NCBI GenBank assembly: GCA_009827205.1
Contig: WUAK01000010.1
Span: 1 to 20,597 of the forward strand
Direction of reading: 5' to 3'
DNA length: 20,597 bases
Source of the DNA: Phycisphaeraceae bacterium
GTDB lineage: Bacteria; Planctomycetota; Phycisphaerae; Phycisphaerales; UBA1924
Part shown: positions 1-6,364 of the stretch, in pieces
How positions within the stretch are numbered: position 1 is the stretch's first letter
Layout of the letters: each line of letters begins with the position of its first letter
Notes under the pieces: model-generated
Databases searched by the model: none
What the model was told of the DNA's origin: nothing
What the model saw: only the letters and a program-made list of their open reading frames with translations
Position numbers and translations under genes: made by a program

Positions 1-524
1 AGGTCATCGGGCCGGAGTCTGTGCCGCTCGTACTGGACCGCGACGGCACCGGCGCCGCATCGCCGCTCACGTTCAATCTCAATTTCAACTCGGACGGCGA
101 CCAGGTCACCTCGCTCACCGACACAGAAAGCTCACTCTTCTCAACCTTCCAGGACGGTGTGCAGATCGGCACACTCAGCAGCTACGCGGTGGGGGGCGAT
201 GGCAGAATCTCCGGCACGTTCTCGAACGGGCTTATCCGCACGCTCGGCCAGGTCGCGATTGCTTCGTTTACTGTTCCAGAAGGTCTCGTCGAGCTTGAGC
301 AGAATCTGTACCGCCCTGGTCCCAACTCTGGTCCAGCGATCATCACAGAACCCACACAGCTCGGCACCGGACGAGTCGTCTCTGGCGCCCTCGAAACCTC
401 GAATGTCGATCTCGGGCAGGAATTCATCTCGCTGATACTCGCGTCGACCGGTTACTCCGCTTCGGCAAGAGTGATCCGCACGAGCGATGAACTCATCCAG
501 CAGCTCCTGGTGCTCGGGCAGTAA
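1..524 (+). CDS. flgE: Flagellar hook protein FlgE, C-terminal part (5' end outside window)
   Basis: The reading frame is open from the first bases of the window to a TAA at 522-524, so this is the 3' end of a larger gene. The translated part has the Ser/Thr/Gly/Asn-rich beta texture of hook proteins. It ends in the conserved D0 helix of the FlgE/FlgF/FlgG family: LETSNVDLGQEFISLILAST, followed by a GYSASARVIRTSDELIQQLL stretch, matching the family pattern of an 'xxSNVDLxxEFxxLIxAQxxYxANxxVIxTxDExLxxLLxL' tail. FlgE polymerises outside the cell as the flexible hook joining rod and filament. The neighbour flbD begins 15 bp downstream, as in other flgE-flbD-motA operons. FlgG would share the tail motif, but the long hook-like segment before it and the following flbD favour FlgE. 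Confidence 0.85.
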   Translation, partial: VIGPESVPLVLDRDGTGAASPLTFNLNFNSDGDQVTSLTDTESSLFSTFQDGVQIGTLSSYAVGGDGRISGTFSNGLIRTLGQVAIASFTVPEGLVELEQNLYRPGPNSGPAIITEPTQLGTGRVVSGALETSNVDLGQEFISLILASTGYSASARVIRTSDELIQQLLVLGQ

Positions 525-539
525 TGAGGAGGTGATGCG

Positions 540-737
540 ATGATCAATGTCACCCGACTCAACGGCCAGGCGTTTGTCCTCAACGCCGACCTGATCAAGA
601 CCGTCGAGCAGAAGCCGGACACCATCATCACACTCGTCAACGGGGATCACATCGTGGTCCGAGAAGCGATGCGGGATGTTATCGAACGTGTGATCGAGTA
701 CGGCAGGCGGCTGCGAAGGCTCACACCCGTCGACTAG
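540..737 (+). CDS. flbD: Flagellar FlbD family protein
   Basis: A 65-residue protein of the small FlbD (YlzI-like) family, which is found almost only in flagellar operons between flgE and motA. It opens with MINVTRLNGQAFVLNADLIK and continues with the family's T-P-D-T-xI-TLxNG core (KPDTIITLVNGDHIVVRE), then a helical C-terminus ending in basic residues. The ATG at 540 is preceded by a strong GAGGAGGTG ribosome site (526-534). The family has no firmly established biochemical role. It should not be confused with the Caulobacter FlbD response regulator, which is unrelated. Its position gives flagellar assembly or motor context only. Length and core motif match the family well. Confidence 0.85.
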   Translation: MINVTRLNGQAFVLNADLIKTVEQKPDTIITLVNGDHIVVREAMRDVIERVIEYGRRLRRLTPVD

Positions 738-852
738 AACCCCAAATAAGCACCGATCCGCCCCCGGGCCCCCTCAAGCGGGACCCCGGAACCGTCGATC
801 CTGATCTATAGGTAGTCGGCGACGGACCGCTGACGGGTAAGGGGCGATCCGA
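738..852 (+). other. flbD-motA intergenic leader with two potential hairpins
   Basis: This 115-bp gap holds two inverted repeats. One is an imperfect GC-rich hairpin, CCGGGCCC (764-771) against GGG-A-CCCC-GG (780-789), with bulges and no following T run. The other is a perfect 6-bp pair, CCGTCG (792-797) and CGACGG (820-825), with a 22-nt loop containing ATCTATAGGTAG. Neither looks like a normal intrinsic terminator. They may stabilise or tune the motA mRNA. No convincing promoter was found. Confidence 0.3.
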
Positions 853-1623
853 GTGGACATCGGAACCATACTTGGTGTTGCGGTTGCGTGTCTCGCGATC
901 GTTCTCGGCGTTGTGTTCGGCGGCAACCCGCTGGCGCTCATCGATGTCGTCTCGGTGTTCGTGGTGCTCATCGGCACCGTCGGCGCGACGATCATCTGCT
1001 TCCCGCTCGCCAAGTTCCTAAAGATCCACACCGTGATCCTCAAGGCCGTCTTCTCAACACCGACCGACATCGTCGAGATCATCCTCGACATGGTCAAGTA
1101 CGCCGAGCTTGCTCGCCGCGAAGGTATCCTGAGCCTCGAGAACATGGTCGACGAGATGAAGGACCCCTTCATCGTCCGCGGTATCAAAATGGCCGTCGAC
1201 GGCACCGACCCCGAACTCATCAAGGAAGTCATGGACACCGAGCTTGAGGCGCTCATGGATCGCCACGCCCAGGGCAAGCAGATGCTCGACTCGATCGCCA
1301 AGTACGCACCCGCGTACGGCATGATCGGAACGCTGCTCGGTCTGATCTTCATGCTCCAGTCGATGAGCGATCCGTCTCAGATCGGCCCGAGTATGGCCGT
1401 CGCGCTCATTACCACGCTCTACGGCGCACTCGTGGCAAACCTGTTCGCGAGCCCGGTCGCCGAGAAGCTCGCAGCAAACGACGCTGACGAGGTGATGGTC
1501 AAGACGATCATCATCGCCGGCGTGATGGCGATCCAGTCGGGTGACAACCCGCGTGTCGTGCAGTCAAAGCTCGCCACGTTCCTGCCCCCGGAGGACCGCG
1601 ATCGCGTCCTCGAGGCAGCCTGA
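853..1623 (+). CDS. motA: Flagellar stator subunit MotA/PomA
   Basis: A 256-residue four-helix stator subunit of the short PomA type, which forms the ion channel with MotB and pushes on the rotor through its cytoplasmic loop. The start is GTG at 853, after a TAAGGGG site at 838-844, and gives MDIGTILG, which resembles PomA starts. An aspartate at residue 31 follows a GG pair, at the same number as Asp31 of Vibrio PomA. The cytoplasmic loop contains LMDRHAQGKQMLDSIAKYAP. TM3 has the conserved proline in APAYGMIGTLLGLIFML, and TM4 carries the second proline in NLFASPVAEKL. The C-terminus (AIQSGDNPRVVQSKLATFLP) is also PomA-like. It lies 15 bp before motB, as expected for a stator pair. I infer a sodium-type rather than proton-type channel from these similarities, which I recalled rather than searched. 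Confidence 0.93.
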   Translation: MDIGTILGVAVACLAIVLGVVFGGNPLALIDVVSVFVVLIGTVGATIICFPLAKFLKIHTVILKAVFSTPTDIVEIILDMVKYAELARREGILSLENMVDEMKDPFIVRGIKMAVDGTDPELIKEVMDTELEALMDRHAQGKQMLDSIAKYAPAYGMIGTLLGLIFMLQSMSDPSQIGPSMAVALITTLYGALVANLFASPVAEKLAANDADEVMVKTIIIAGVMAIQSGDNPRVVQSKLATFLPPEDRDRVLEAA

Positions 1624-1638
1624 TCCGGGAGAATTGCC

Positions 1639-2382
1639 ATGGCCAAGCGAAAGAAGGCCTCGGGCGGTGACATCCCGGAGTGGGTCGTGACCTACGGCGA
1701 CCTCATGTCTCTTCTGCTCTGCTTCTTCATCCTCATCGCCGCGTTCAGCGAGATCAAGAAAGAACGCGAGTACCAGGAAGTCGTGCGCTCCATCCAGGAA
1801 GCGTTCGGTTTCCAGGGTGGTGTCGGACAGATTGAGACAGACTCTCCTCCCACAAACTCCAACATCAGCCGTATGGAACAGATCATCCAATCAACGGGCC
1901 AGGAGTCTCGCCAGAGCGAGGAACGCACGCCCTCGATCAACGGTCCCGACCCGACGACAGCGTACCTCGCTGAGGGTGTGAAGACTGTCGTCGGCACAAC
2001 GATCCCGTTCGATGGTGGTTCAGCAGATATCTCACCCACGACCGAGGCGTACCTCGTCGAGCATGTTGTGCCCAAACTGATCGGGCGGTTCAACGTCGAG
2101 ATCCGAGGCCACGCGTTTGGGCGCGACGACCGCGCCGCGGGCGGCAGTGTCGACGACATGTCATTCCAGCGCGCCAAGGCGGTCAAAGACTTCCTCGTCT
2201 CGCAGGGCATCGAGTCGAGCAGACTCGTGATCATCGCCGCGGGCAGCACGCAGCCGATCAGCACAGACGTATCAGACAGAAACGCGATGGGGCAGAACAG
2301 ACGAGTGCAGATCATCCTGACAGAGGAACTGCCCTCCGACACCCATCCCGACCCGAATGGAACAAGTCCGAACGCCCAGTGA
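1639..2382 (+). CDS. motB: Flagellar stator subunit MotB/PomB
   Basis: A 247-residue peptidoglycan-anchored stator subunit. The single transmembrane helix carries the essential ion-binding aspartate: residue 21 in WVVTYGDLMSLLLCFFILIA. A cysteine seven residues later (C28), followed by AFSEI, resembles PomB, which also has a Cys at D+7 and an LLSFSEM sequence. A plug/linker region follows. The periplasmic OmpA-like domain then runs from about residue 115 to 230, with EIRGHAFGRDD, the FQRAKAVKDFLVSQGI helix and the GQNRRVQIIL ending typical of peptidoglycan-binding OmpA/MotB domains. A GGAG-containing site lies upstream of the ATG at 1639. Partner motA is directly upstream. The PomB resemblance suggests sodium coupling, which is inference. 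Confidence 0.93.
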   Translation: MAKRKKASGGDIPEWVVTYGDLMSLLLCFFILIAAFSEIKKEREYQEVVRSIQEAFGFQGGVGQIETDSPPTNSNISRMEQIIQSTGQESRQSEERTPSINGPDPTTAYLAEGVKTVVGTTIPFDGGSADISPTTEAYLVEHVVPKLIGRFNVEIRGHAFGRDDRAAGGSVDDMSFQRAKAVKDFLVSQGIESSRLVIIAAGSTQPISTDVSDRNAMGQNRRVQIILTEELPSDTHPDPNGTSPNAQ

Positions 2383-2419
2383 GGGCGAAGGCGAGTAGAC
2401 AGCAAAGAGGTTTGGTCCC

Positions 2420-2956
2420 ATGGCCGACGAAGCAAATCCAACCGAAGCAACAACCGAGACCGAGGACGCAAAGGGCGGCGGATCCAAGAAGATCCTGCTG
2501 ATCGTCGTGGCGATCATGGTCATCGAGACCATCGGGGTCGGGGCGTTCCTGTTCCTGTCGGGCGGCGCTCCGAGCACCGCGTCGGCGGACCTCGTGGGCG
2601 ACCCCGCCGACAGCCCGGACTCGCTCGTCGAGGTCCAACTGGTTGCTGATCGCTTCCAGAACATGCACACAGGCCGGGTCTGGCAGTGGGATACCGAGGT
2701 CTTCGTGCAGGTTCGCAAGAAGGACGCCGATCGTGTGAGCGAACAGCTCGAACGCCGCAAGGCCGAGATCACCGCCGGTGTCGGCGAGCTCATCCGCAAG
2801 GCCACGCATTCTCAGCTTCGGGAGCCCGAGCTCCAGACTCTCAAGCGCAAACTCGCGACCTATCTCGAGGAGGCTTTCGGCAAGGACGCCGAGAACGAGC
2901 CACGCGTCGTCAGTGTTCTGATCCCGAAACTCCGCGGCGCGCCAGCCGACTTCTAA
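2420..2956 (+). CDS. fliL: Flagellar basal body-associated protein FliL
   Basis: A 178-residue protein with a charged cytoplasmic N-terminus, one transmembrane segment at about residues 24-46 (KKILLIVVAIMVIETIGVGA and on), a short Pro/Ser/Asp linker and a periplasmic domain. The domain contains LVADRFQNMHTGRVWQWDTEVFVQV and the helical ERRKAEITAGVGELIRKATHSQL. Although FliL sequences diverge, this topology, the motif at 'LR-E-L-x-LK-xLA-xYLEEAFG' and the position after motB all fit. FliL forms rings around the stator and supports stator function under load. Here it is followed by fliN rather than fliM, which is unusual. The N-terminal helix is preceded by a Glu/Thr-rich low-complexity stretch. 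Confidence 0.85.
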   Translation: MADEANPTEATTETEDAKGGGSKKILLIVVAIMVIETIGVGAFLFLSGGAPSTASADLVGDPADSPDSLVEVQLVADRFQNMHTGRVWQWDTEVFVQVRKKDADRVSEQLERRKAEITAGVGELIRKATHSQLREPELQTLKRKLATYLEEAFGKDAENEPRVVSVLIPKLRGAPADF

Positions 2957-3102
2957 ACACACATGCTCAGCCGGTGCGCAGACTTTGCGCAGCAATCTCG
3001 CGCAGAACCCGCGCGGATGCGCAGAAATGTATGGGGCGCACCGGGTGACTGCCGATGCTGGCTCCTAGCACCGGGGCGGTGCGCGCATCGACGGAGTCGA
3101 GC
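2957..3102 (+). repeat. fliL-fliN gap with iterated GCGCAG motif (fliM position)
   Basis: This gap of about 146 bp lies where fliM sits in most operons of this order. It contains four copies of GCGCAG on the + strand at 2976-2981, 2987-2992, 3000-3005 and 3019-3024, with start-to-start spacings of 11, 13 and 19 bp. Partial GCGCA copies occur near 3036 and 3083. No fliM-like reading frame or remnant is visible in it. The clustered copies could be a protein-binding array or chance in GC-rich DNA. Confidence 0.35.
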
Positions 3103-3654
3103 ATGACAGACGAGCAGGAATCCTCACAGAATCCGACCGAGCAGGACGCCCAGTCGCAACCTGAGCCCGAGTCGCCGCAGCCCGAGCCCGCGGCCTCCGG
3201 AGGGGATGACCCGACGGACGATCTCGCAGCCGCCGCGCTCGCATCCGCGCAAGCCGCGATTGACTCGCTCAACGCCGAAACGGATCCCGCACAATCAGAT
3301 GACGGGCAGTCTGCCGTTCCCCCTGCCGACCCGCAGGGCGGTCAGCCTGCTGGTTTCGACTTCCCCGACTTCTCTGCGAGCGAGAACGACTCGATGCCCA
3401 AGGGCATGGATCTGCTTTCGGACGTGAACGTCGATGTCACGATCGAGCTCGGCCGCACGCGGATGCTCGTTGAGGATGTGCTCAGGCTCGCCGAGGGCGC
3501 GGTTGTCGAACTCGACAAACTCGCTGGCGACCCGGTGGACATCTATGTCAACCACCGCCTGGTCGCGCGCGGCGAGGTGCTCGTCCTGAATGACAACTTC
3601 TGTATCCGTGTCAACGACATCCTCGACGCGGACCTCGTGGAACAAGAGGCGTAA
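3103..3654 (+). CDS. fliN: Flagellar motor switch protein FliN, with long acidic N-terminal tail
   Basis: The ATG at 3103 is chosen because GGAG (3093-3096) lies 6 nt before it. An upstream in-frame start at 3055 would add 16 unlikely residues. The product is 183 aa. Residues 1-100 are low-complexity, acidic and rich in Gln, Pro, Glu and Ala (for example TEQDAQSQPEPESPQPEP). Residues 104-183 form the SpoA domain of FliN/FliM C-ring proteins: LLSDVNVDVTIELGRTRMLV, LRLAEGAVVELDKLAGDPVD, VARGEVLVLNDNFCIRVNDI. FliN builds the bottom of the C-ring and binds the FliH-FliI export ATPase. No CheC-like (FliY) phosphatase domain is visible. The tail is longer than in typical FliN of about 80-140 residues. 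It follows fliL directly, without fliM. Confidence 0.9.
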   Translation: MTDEQESSQNPTEQDAQSQPEPESPQPEPAASGGDDPTDDLAAAALASAQAAIDSLNAETDPAQSDDGQSAVPPADPQGGQPAGFDFPDFSASENDSMPKGMDLLSDVNVDVTIELGRTRMLVEDVLRLAEGAVVELDKLAGDPVDIYVNHRLVARGEVLVLNDNFCIRVNDILDADLVEQEA

Positions 3655-3668
3655 CTCGATTATCCAGC

Positions 3669-3683
3669 GGCCGAGGATCGGCC
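3669..3683 (+). repeat. Perfect 6-bp hairpin between fliN and fliO
   Basis: GGCCGA (3669-3674) and TCGGCC (3678-3683) form a perfect inverted repeat with a 3-nt loop (GGA) in the 54-bp fliN-fliO gap. No T run follows it, so it is unlikely to terminate transcription. It may be an mRNA stability or processing element within the operon. Confidence 0.3.
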
Positions 3684-3708
3684 CTGACCGCAAAAGCCAG
3701 GAAGGCGC

Positions 3709-4332
3709 ATGGCGGCGAAGCTCTTAACTCGATTTACACTCGCCGCCGGGGTCTTTGCCTCGGCGTTCATGTGCGCAGCCCAGCCAACGCAAGAGTCGCG
3801 CCCGCTCGGCGCGCCCGCACGCGGCAACGGCGCAATCGACGGGATCACAGGGGGAACCGGGTCGTTCGTGACGACGCTTGCCTCACTCCTGGCGGTTGTC
3901 GGGCTCATCATCATCTGCGCCGTTGTCTACAGGTTCCTTGTCTCTAAGACAGGCGGTCTCGCCGGGCAGGTCGGTGCCGCGGGCAAATCGCCGGCGGGGA
4001 TACTGAGCGTGCTTGGGCGTTACCCGCTCGGGCGCGGGCAGACGCTGGTCCTGCTCCAGGTTGATCGGCGCGTGCTGCTCCTGTGCCAGTCGGCTTCAGG
4101 CAGATTCGGGCGCACAATCACAACGACCACTCTCTCCGAACTCGCTGACCCTGACGAGGTCGCGTCGATCATCGCCAAGGCGAACGGCACAACAAACGAG
4201 TTCGAAGACGTGCTCACCGGATTCGAAGCAGAAGGAGAAGCGCCTGAGTTCGGCAGCGATGTCGAGGTTGTTGATCTCACCAAGCGACGCGGCAGCAAGC
4301 TCCTCTCGCTCATCGGTGGGAGAGCGTCATGA
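3709..4332 (+). CDS. fliO: Flagellar export apparatus protein FliO
   Basis: A 207-residue membrane protein that assists assembly of the FliP-FliR gate core. The N-terminus looks like a signal peptide (LLTRFTLAAGVFASAFMCAA). A short periplasmic stretch follows, then a transmembrane helix at about residues 52-78 (LASLLAVVGLIIICAVVYRF). The cytoplasmic domain has the FliO core VLGRYPLGRGQTLVLLQVDR followed by RVLLLCQS. The remaining tail is acidic and then basic (DLTKRRGSKLL). FliO is poorly conserved, so the call rests on topology, the RYPLGxxQxLxLLxV core and the position immediately before fliP. The TGA (4330-4332) overlaps the fliP ATG at 4329, which implies translational coupling. AGGAAGG precedes the ATG. 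Confidence 0.85.
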   Translation: MAAKLLTRFTLAAGVFASAFMCAAQPTQESRPLGAPARGNGAIDGITGGTGSFVTTLASLLAVVGLIIICAVVYRFLVSKTGGLAGQVGAAGKSPAGILSVLGRYPLGRGQTLVLLQVDRRVLLLCQSASGRFGRTITTTTLSELADPDEVASIIAKANGTTNEFEDVLTGFEAEGEAPEFGSDVEVVDLTKRRGSKLLSLIGGRAS

Positions 4333-5279
4333 CACGTGCCCTCGTCTTCATCCTCACTGCGCTGCTCGCGTTCACTTCTTATTCGATTCACGCCCAGGAT
4401 GTAGAAGTACCGGCGCAGCCCGACACACTTCTTGCTCAACCCGATAGCTCGAACCCGATGGCGATCCTCTCGAGCGCCGGCATGATGCTGCCCGGCCAGG
4501 GCGAGTCAGCACCAACAGAAGACGGTCCCGTTGACGGCGGGGGCCTGAGCACCGCGATCAACGTGATGATCCTGCTCTCGGTCATCACGCTCGTGCCTTC
4601 GATCTTGCTCATGACAACGAGCTTTGTGCGCATTCTCGTGGTGCTGGGGCTGCTGCGTCAGGCGATCGGAACGCAATCCCTTCCGCCGCCGCAGGTCATC
4701 ACTGGCCTAGCGATGTTCATGACGCTGCTCGTTATGGCGCCGACGTTCGAACGCATTTACGACGAGGCGCTCGACCCGTACCAGCGGGGTGAGATCCGGG
4801 ATTACGACACGCTCTGGGACAACGCGAAACAGCCCATGCGGGACTTCATGTTTGATCAGATCGAAGCGACCGGCAACTGGTCGAGTCTCTACATGGTGCT
4901 CAACTACAGGGGTATCGACACGTCCGATCCGGGGTCGCTTACACGGGCGGATGTCGACATGATCTCGCTTATCCCGGCGTACATGCTGAGCGAACTCAAG
5001 GCGGCGTTCCTGATGGGCTTCCGTGTCTATCTCCCGTTCCTTGTGATAGACATGGTGATCGCATCGATGCTGATCTCGATGAGCATGATGATGCTGCCGC
5101 CCGTGCTGATCAGTCTGCCCTTCAAGCTGCTTCTTTTCGTACTCGTCGACGGTTGGCAACTCGTCGTGGGTGGTTTGCTCATGAGCTTTGCGCACGAAGG
5201 TGCATCTCCGAGGTTATCAAATGAAACCGCGATGCTGCTCATGGATCCTGTGGTGCAGACGCTTGCGCGCGTGACGTAG
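4329..5279 (+). CDS. fliP: Flagellar type III export gate protein FliP
   Basis: A 316-residue core component of the flagellar secretion gate (FliP5Q4R1). A cleavable signal peptide (ALVFILTALLAFTSYSIHAQ) begins the protein, as is usual for FliP. An extra stretch of about 50 low-complexity residues precedes the first core helix, so the protein is longer than the usual roughly 245-residue FliP. Family hallmarks follow: LMTTSFVRILVVLGLLRQAI, the periplasmic loop with QPMRDFMFDQ, SLIPAYMLSELKAAFLMGFR and the highly conserved MMLPPVLISLPFKLLLFVLV then DGWQLVVGGLLMSF. The ATG overlaps the fliO stop. It lies 7 bp before fliQ, and the three gate genes fliP, fliQ and fliR are contiguous. Confidence 0.96.
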   Translation: MTRALVFILTALLAFTSYSIHAQDVEVPAQPDTLLAQPDSSNPMAILSSAGMMLPGQGESAPTEDGPVDGGGLSTAINVMILLSVITLVPSILLMTTSFVRILVVLGLLRQAIGTQSLPPPQVITGLAMFMTLLVMAPTFERIYDEALDPYQRGEIRDYDTLWDNAKQPMRDFMFDQIEATGNWSSLYMVLNYRGIDTSDPGSLTRADVDMISLIPAYMLSELKAAFLMGFRVYLPFLVIDMVIASMLISMSMMMLPPVLISLPFKLLLFVLVDGWQLVVGGLLMSFAHEGASPRLSNETAMLLMDPVVQTLARVT

Positions 5280-5286
5280 GAGTAGG

Positions 5287-5550
5287 GTGGTGTACGACGA
5301 ATCTCTGATCTACATGGTCCGCGAGACCCTGATCCTGACACTCAAGATCATCCTGCCCATTCTCGGGGCGGGCGTGCTTGTTGGTCTGCTGATCAGCATC
5401 TTCCAGTCGGTGACTTCGATCCAGGATCAGACGCTCACGTTTGTGCCCAAGATCGTGGTCATGCTGGCCGTTGTTGTGTTTCTGACTCCGTGGATTGTCG
5501 CGAGGCTGTTCGATTTCACGTCGGACTTGTTATGGGTGGCTCTCCCCTAG
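5287..5550 (+). CDS. fliQ: Flagellar type III export gate protein FliQ
   Basis: An 87-residue protein with the two transmembrane hairpin helices of FliQ. The first is about residues 13-40 (LTLKIILPILGAGVLVGLLI) and the second about residues 52-80 (VVMLAVVVFLTPWIVARLFD). Between them is the diagnostic SIFQSVTSIQDQTLTFVPKI segment. Four FliQ copies wrap the FliP-FliR core in the gate. The start is one of two tandem GTG codons at 5287 and 5290. An AGGAG at 5278-5282, overlapping the fliP stop, serves as ribosome site; spacing to 5290 is more standard, so either start is possible. Length matches the usual 86-90 residues. Confidence 0.95.
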   Translation: MVYDESLIYMVRETLILTLKIILPILGAGVLVGLLISIFQSVTSIQDQTLTFVPKIVVMLAVVVFLTPWIVARLFDFTSDLLWVALP

Positions 5551-5557
5551 GTGCATC

Positions 5558-6364
5558 ATGCTGACGGTCGAGCCCATCTTCCAGCACGGGATCACGCTCA
5601 TGCTCGTCGCCTTCAGGCTGGCGGGCGTGCTTCTATTCAGCCCCGTCGTCGCGGGCGCGAGCATTCCTAACGTCGCGAAGGTGCTGCTGATCGTCATGTT
5701 CGCAGCAGCGATCTACCCAGGGCTCACACCCGAGTGGCAGGCGACCCCCGACATGTCGCTTGTCACGCTTGGCCAGCTCATGTTCACCGAGACGCTCATC
5801 GGTGCAACCATCGGCTTTATCGTGACCATCCCCATTGTCGCGATGCAGCTCGCAGGTTCGGTCATGGGACTACAGATGGGCCTCGGGCTTGCCCAGGTCT
5901 TTAACCCCGAGATGGGCGGCAACTCGGGTGTTGTCGATCAACTCATGTTCTACCTCGCCGTGGCGATCTTTGTCAGTGTGGGCGGACTCGACATCATGTT
6001 CATGTCGCTCGTCCGTACCTACGAGTTCATCCCGCTCGGGCACATGCTGCTCGAGGCGACACCCATGGATGTGCTCGCGGGCCTCATGCACTCGGCGTAC
6101 GAACTCGCGCTGCGGGTCGCCGCGCCGGTGCTGGCGATTATGTTCCTTGAGACGATCGCCAGCGGTGTGCTGATGAAGACAATCCCTCAGATCAACATCC
6201 TCTCGATCGGGTTTGCGATCAAGACAGTCGCCGGGATCTTTGGGCTTGTCGGCGCTCTGATCGCCATCGAGTCCGTGTTCATCGACGAGCTGCGTAACAC
6301 GATGGTCACCATCATGGACTGGGTCACGCTCGGTGCGCCGACCACGGAGGTGAGCGGTGGCTGA
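5558..6364 (+). CDS. fliR: Flagellar type III export gate protein FliR
   Basis: A 268-residue polytopic membrane protein. The ATG at 5558 gives MLTVEPIFQHGITLML. A longer in-frame version from 5495 would overlap fliQ by about 55 bp and begin with un-FliR-like residues, so it is rejected. Conserved FliR features include FRLAGVLLFSPVVAGASIPN, the AAIYPGLTP segment, GLQMGLGLAQVFNPEMGGNS and the LALRVAAPVLAIMFLETIAS stretch followed by PQINILSIGFAIK. FliR sits in the gate with FliP and contacts FlhB. The stop (6362-6364) overlaps the start of flhB by 8 bp, so the two are translationally coupled. Confidence 0.95.
   Translation: MLTVEPIFQHGITLMLVAFRLAGVLLFSPVVAGASIPNVAKVLLIVMFAAAIYPGLTPEWQATPDMSLVTLGQLMFTETLIGATIGFIVTIPIVAMQLAGSVMGLQMGLGLAQVFNPEMGGNSGVVDQLMFYLAVAIFVSVGGLDIMFMSLVRTYEFIPLGHMLLEATPMDVLAGLMHSAYELALRVAAPVLAIMFLETIASGVLMKTIPQINILSIGFAIKTVAGIFGLVGALIAIESVFIDELRNTMVTIMDWVTLGAPTTEVSGG

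Noticed and set aside
764..789. GC-rich hairpin after flbD as a terminator
   Set aside because: The stem has bulges and no T run follows; continuous operon transcription into motA is more likely.
1692..2471. Minus-strand open frame opposite motB and the start of fliL
   Set aside because: It crosses two well-supported genes and is Arg/Ser-rich shadow sequence.
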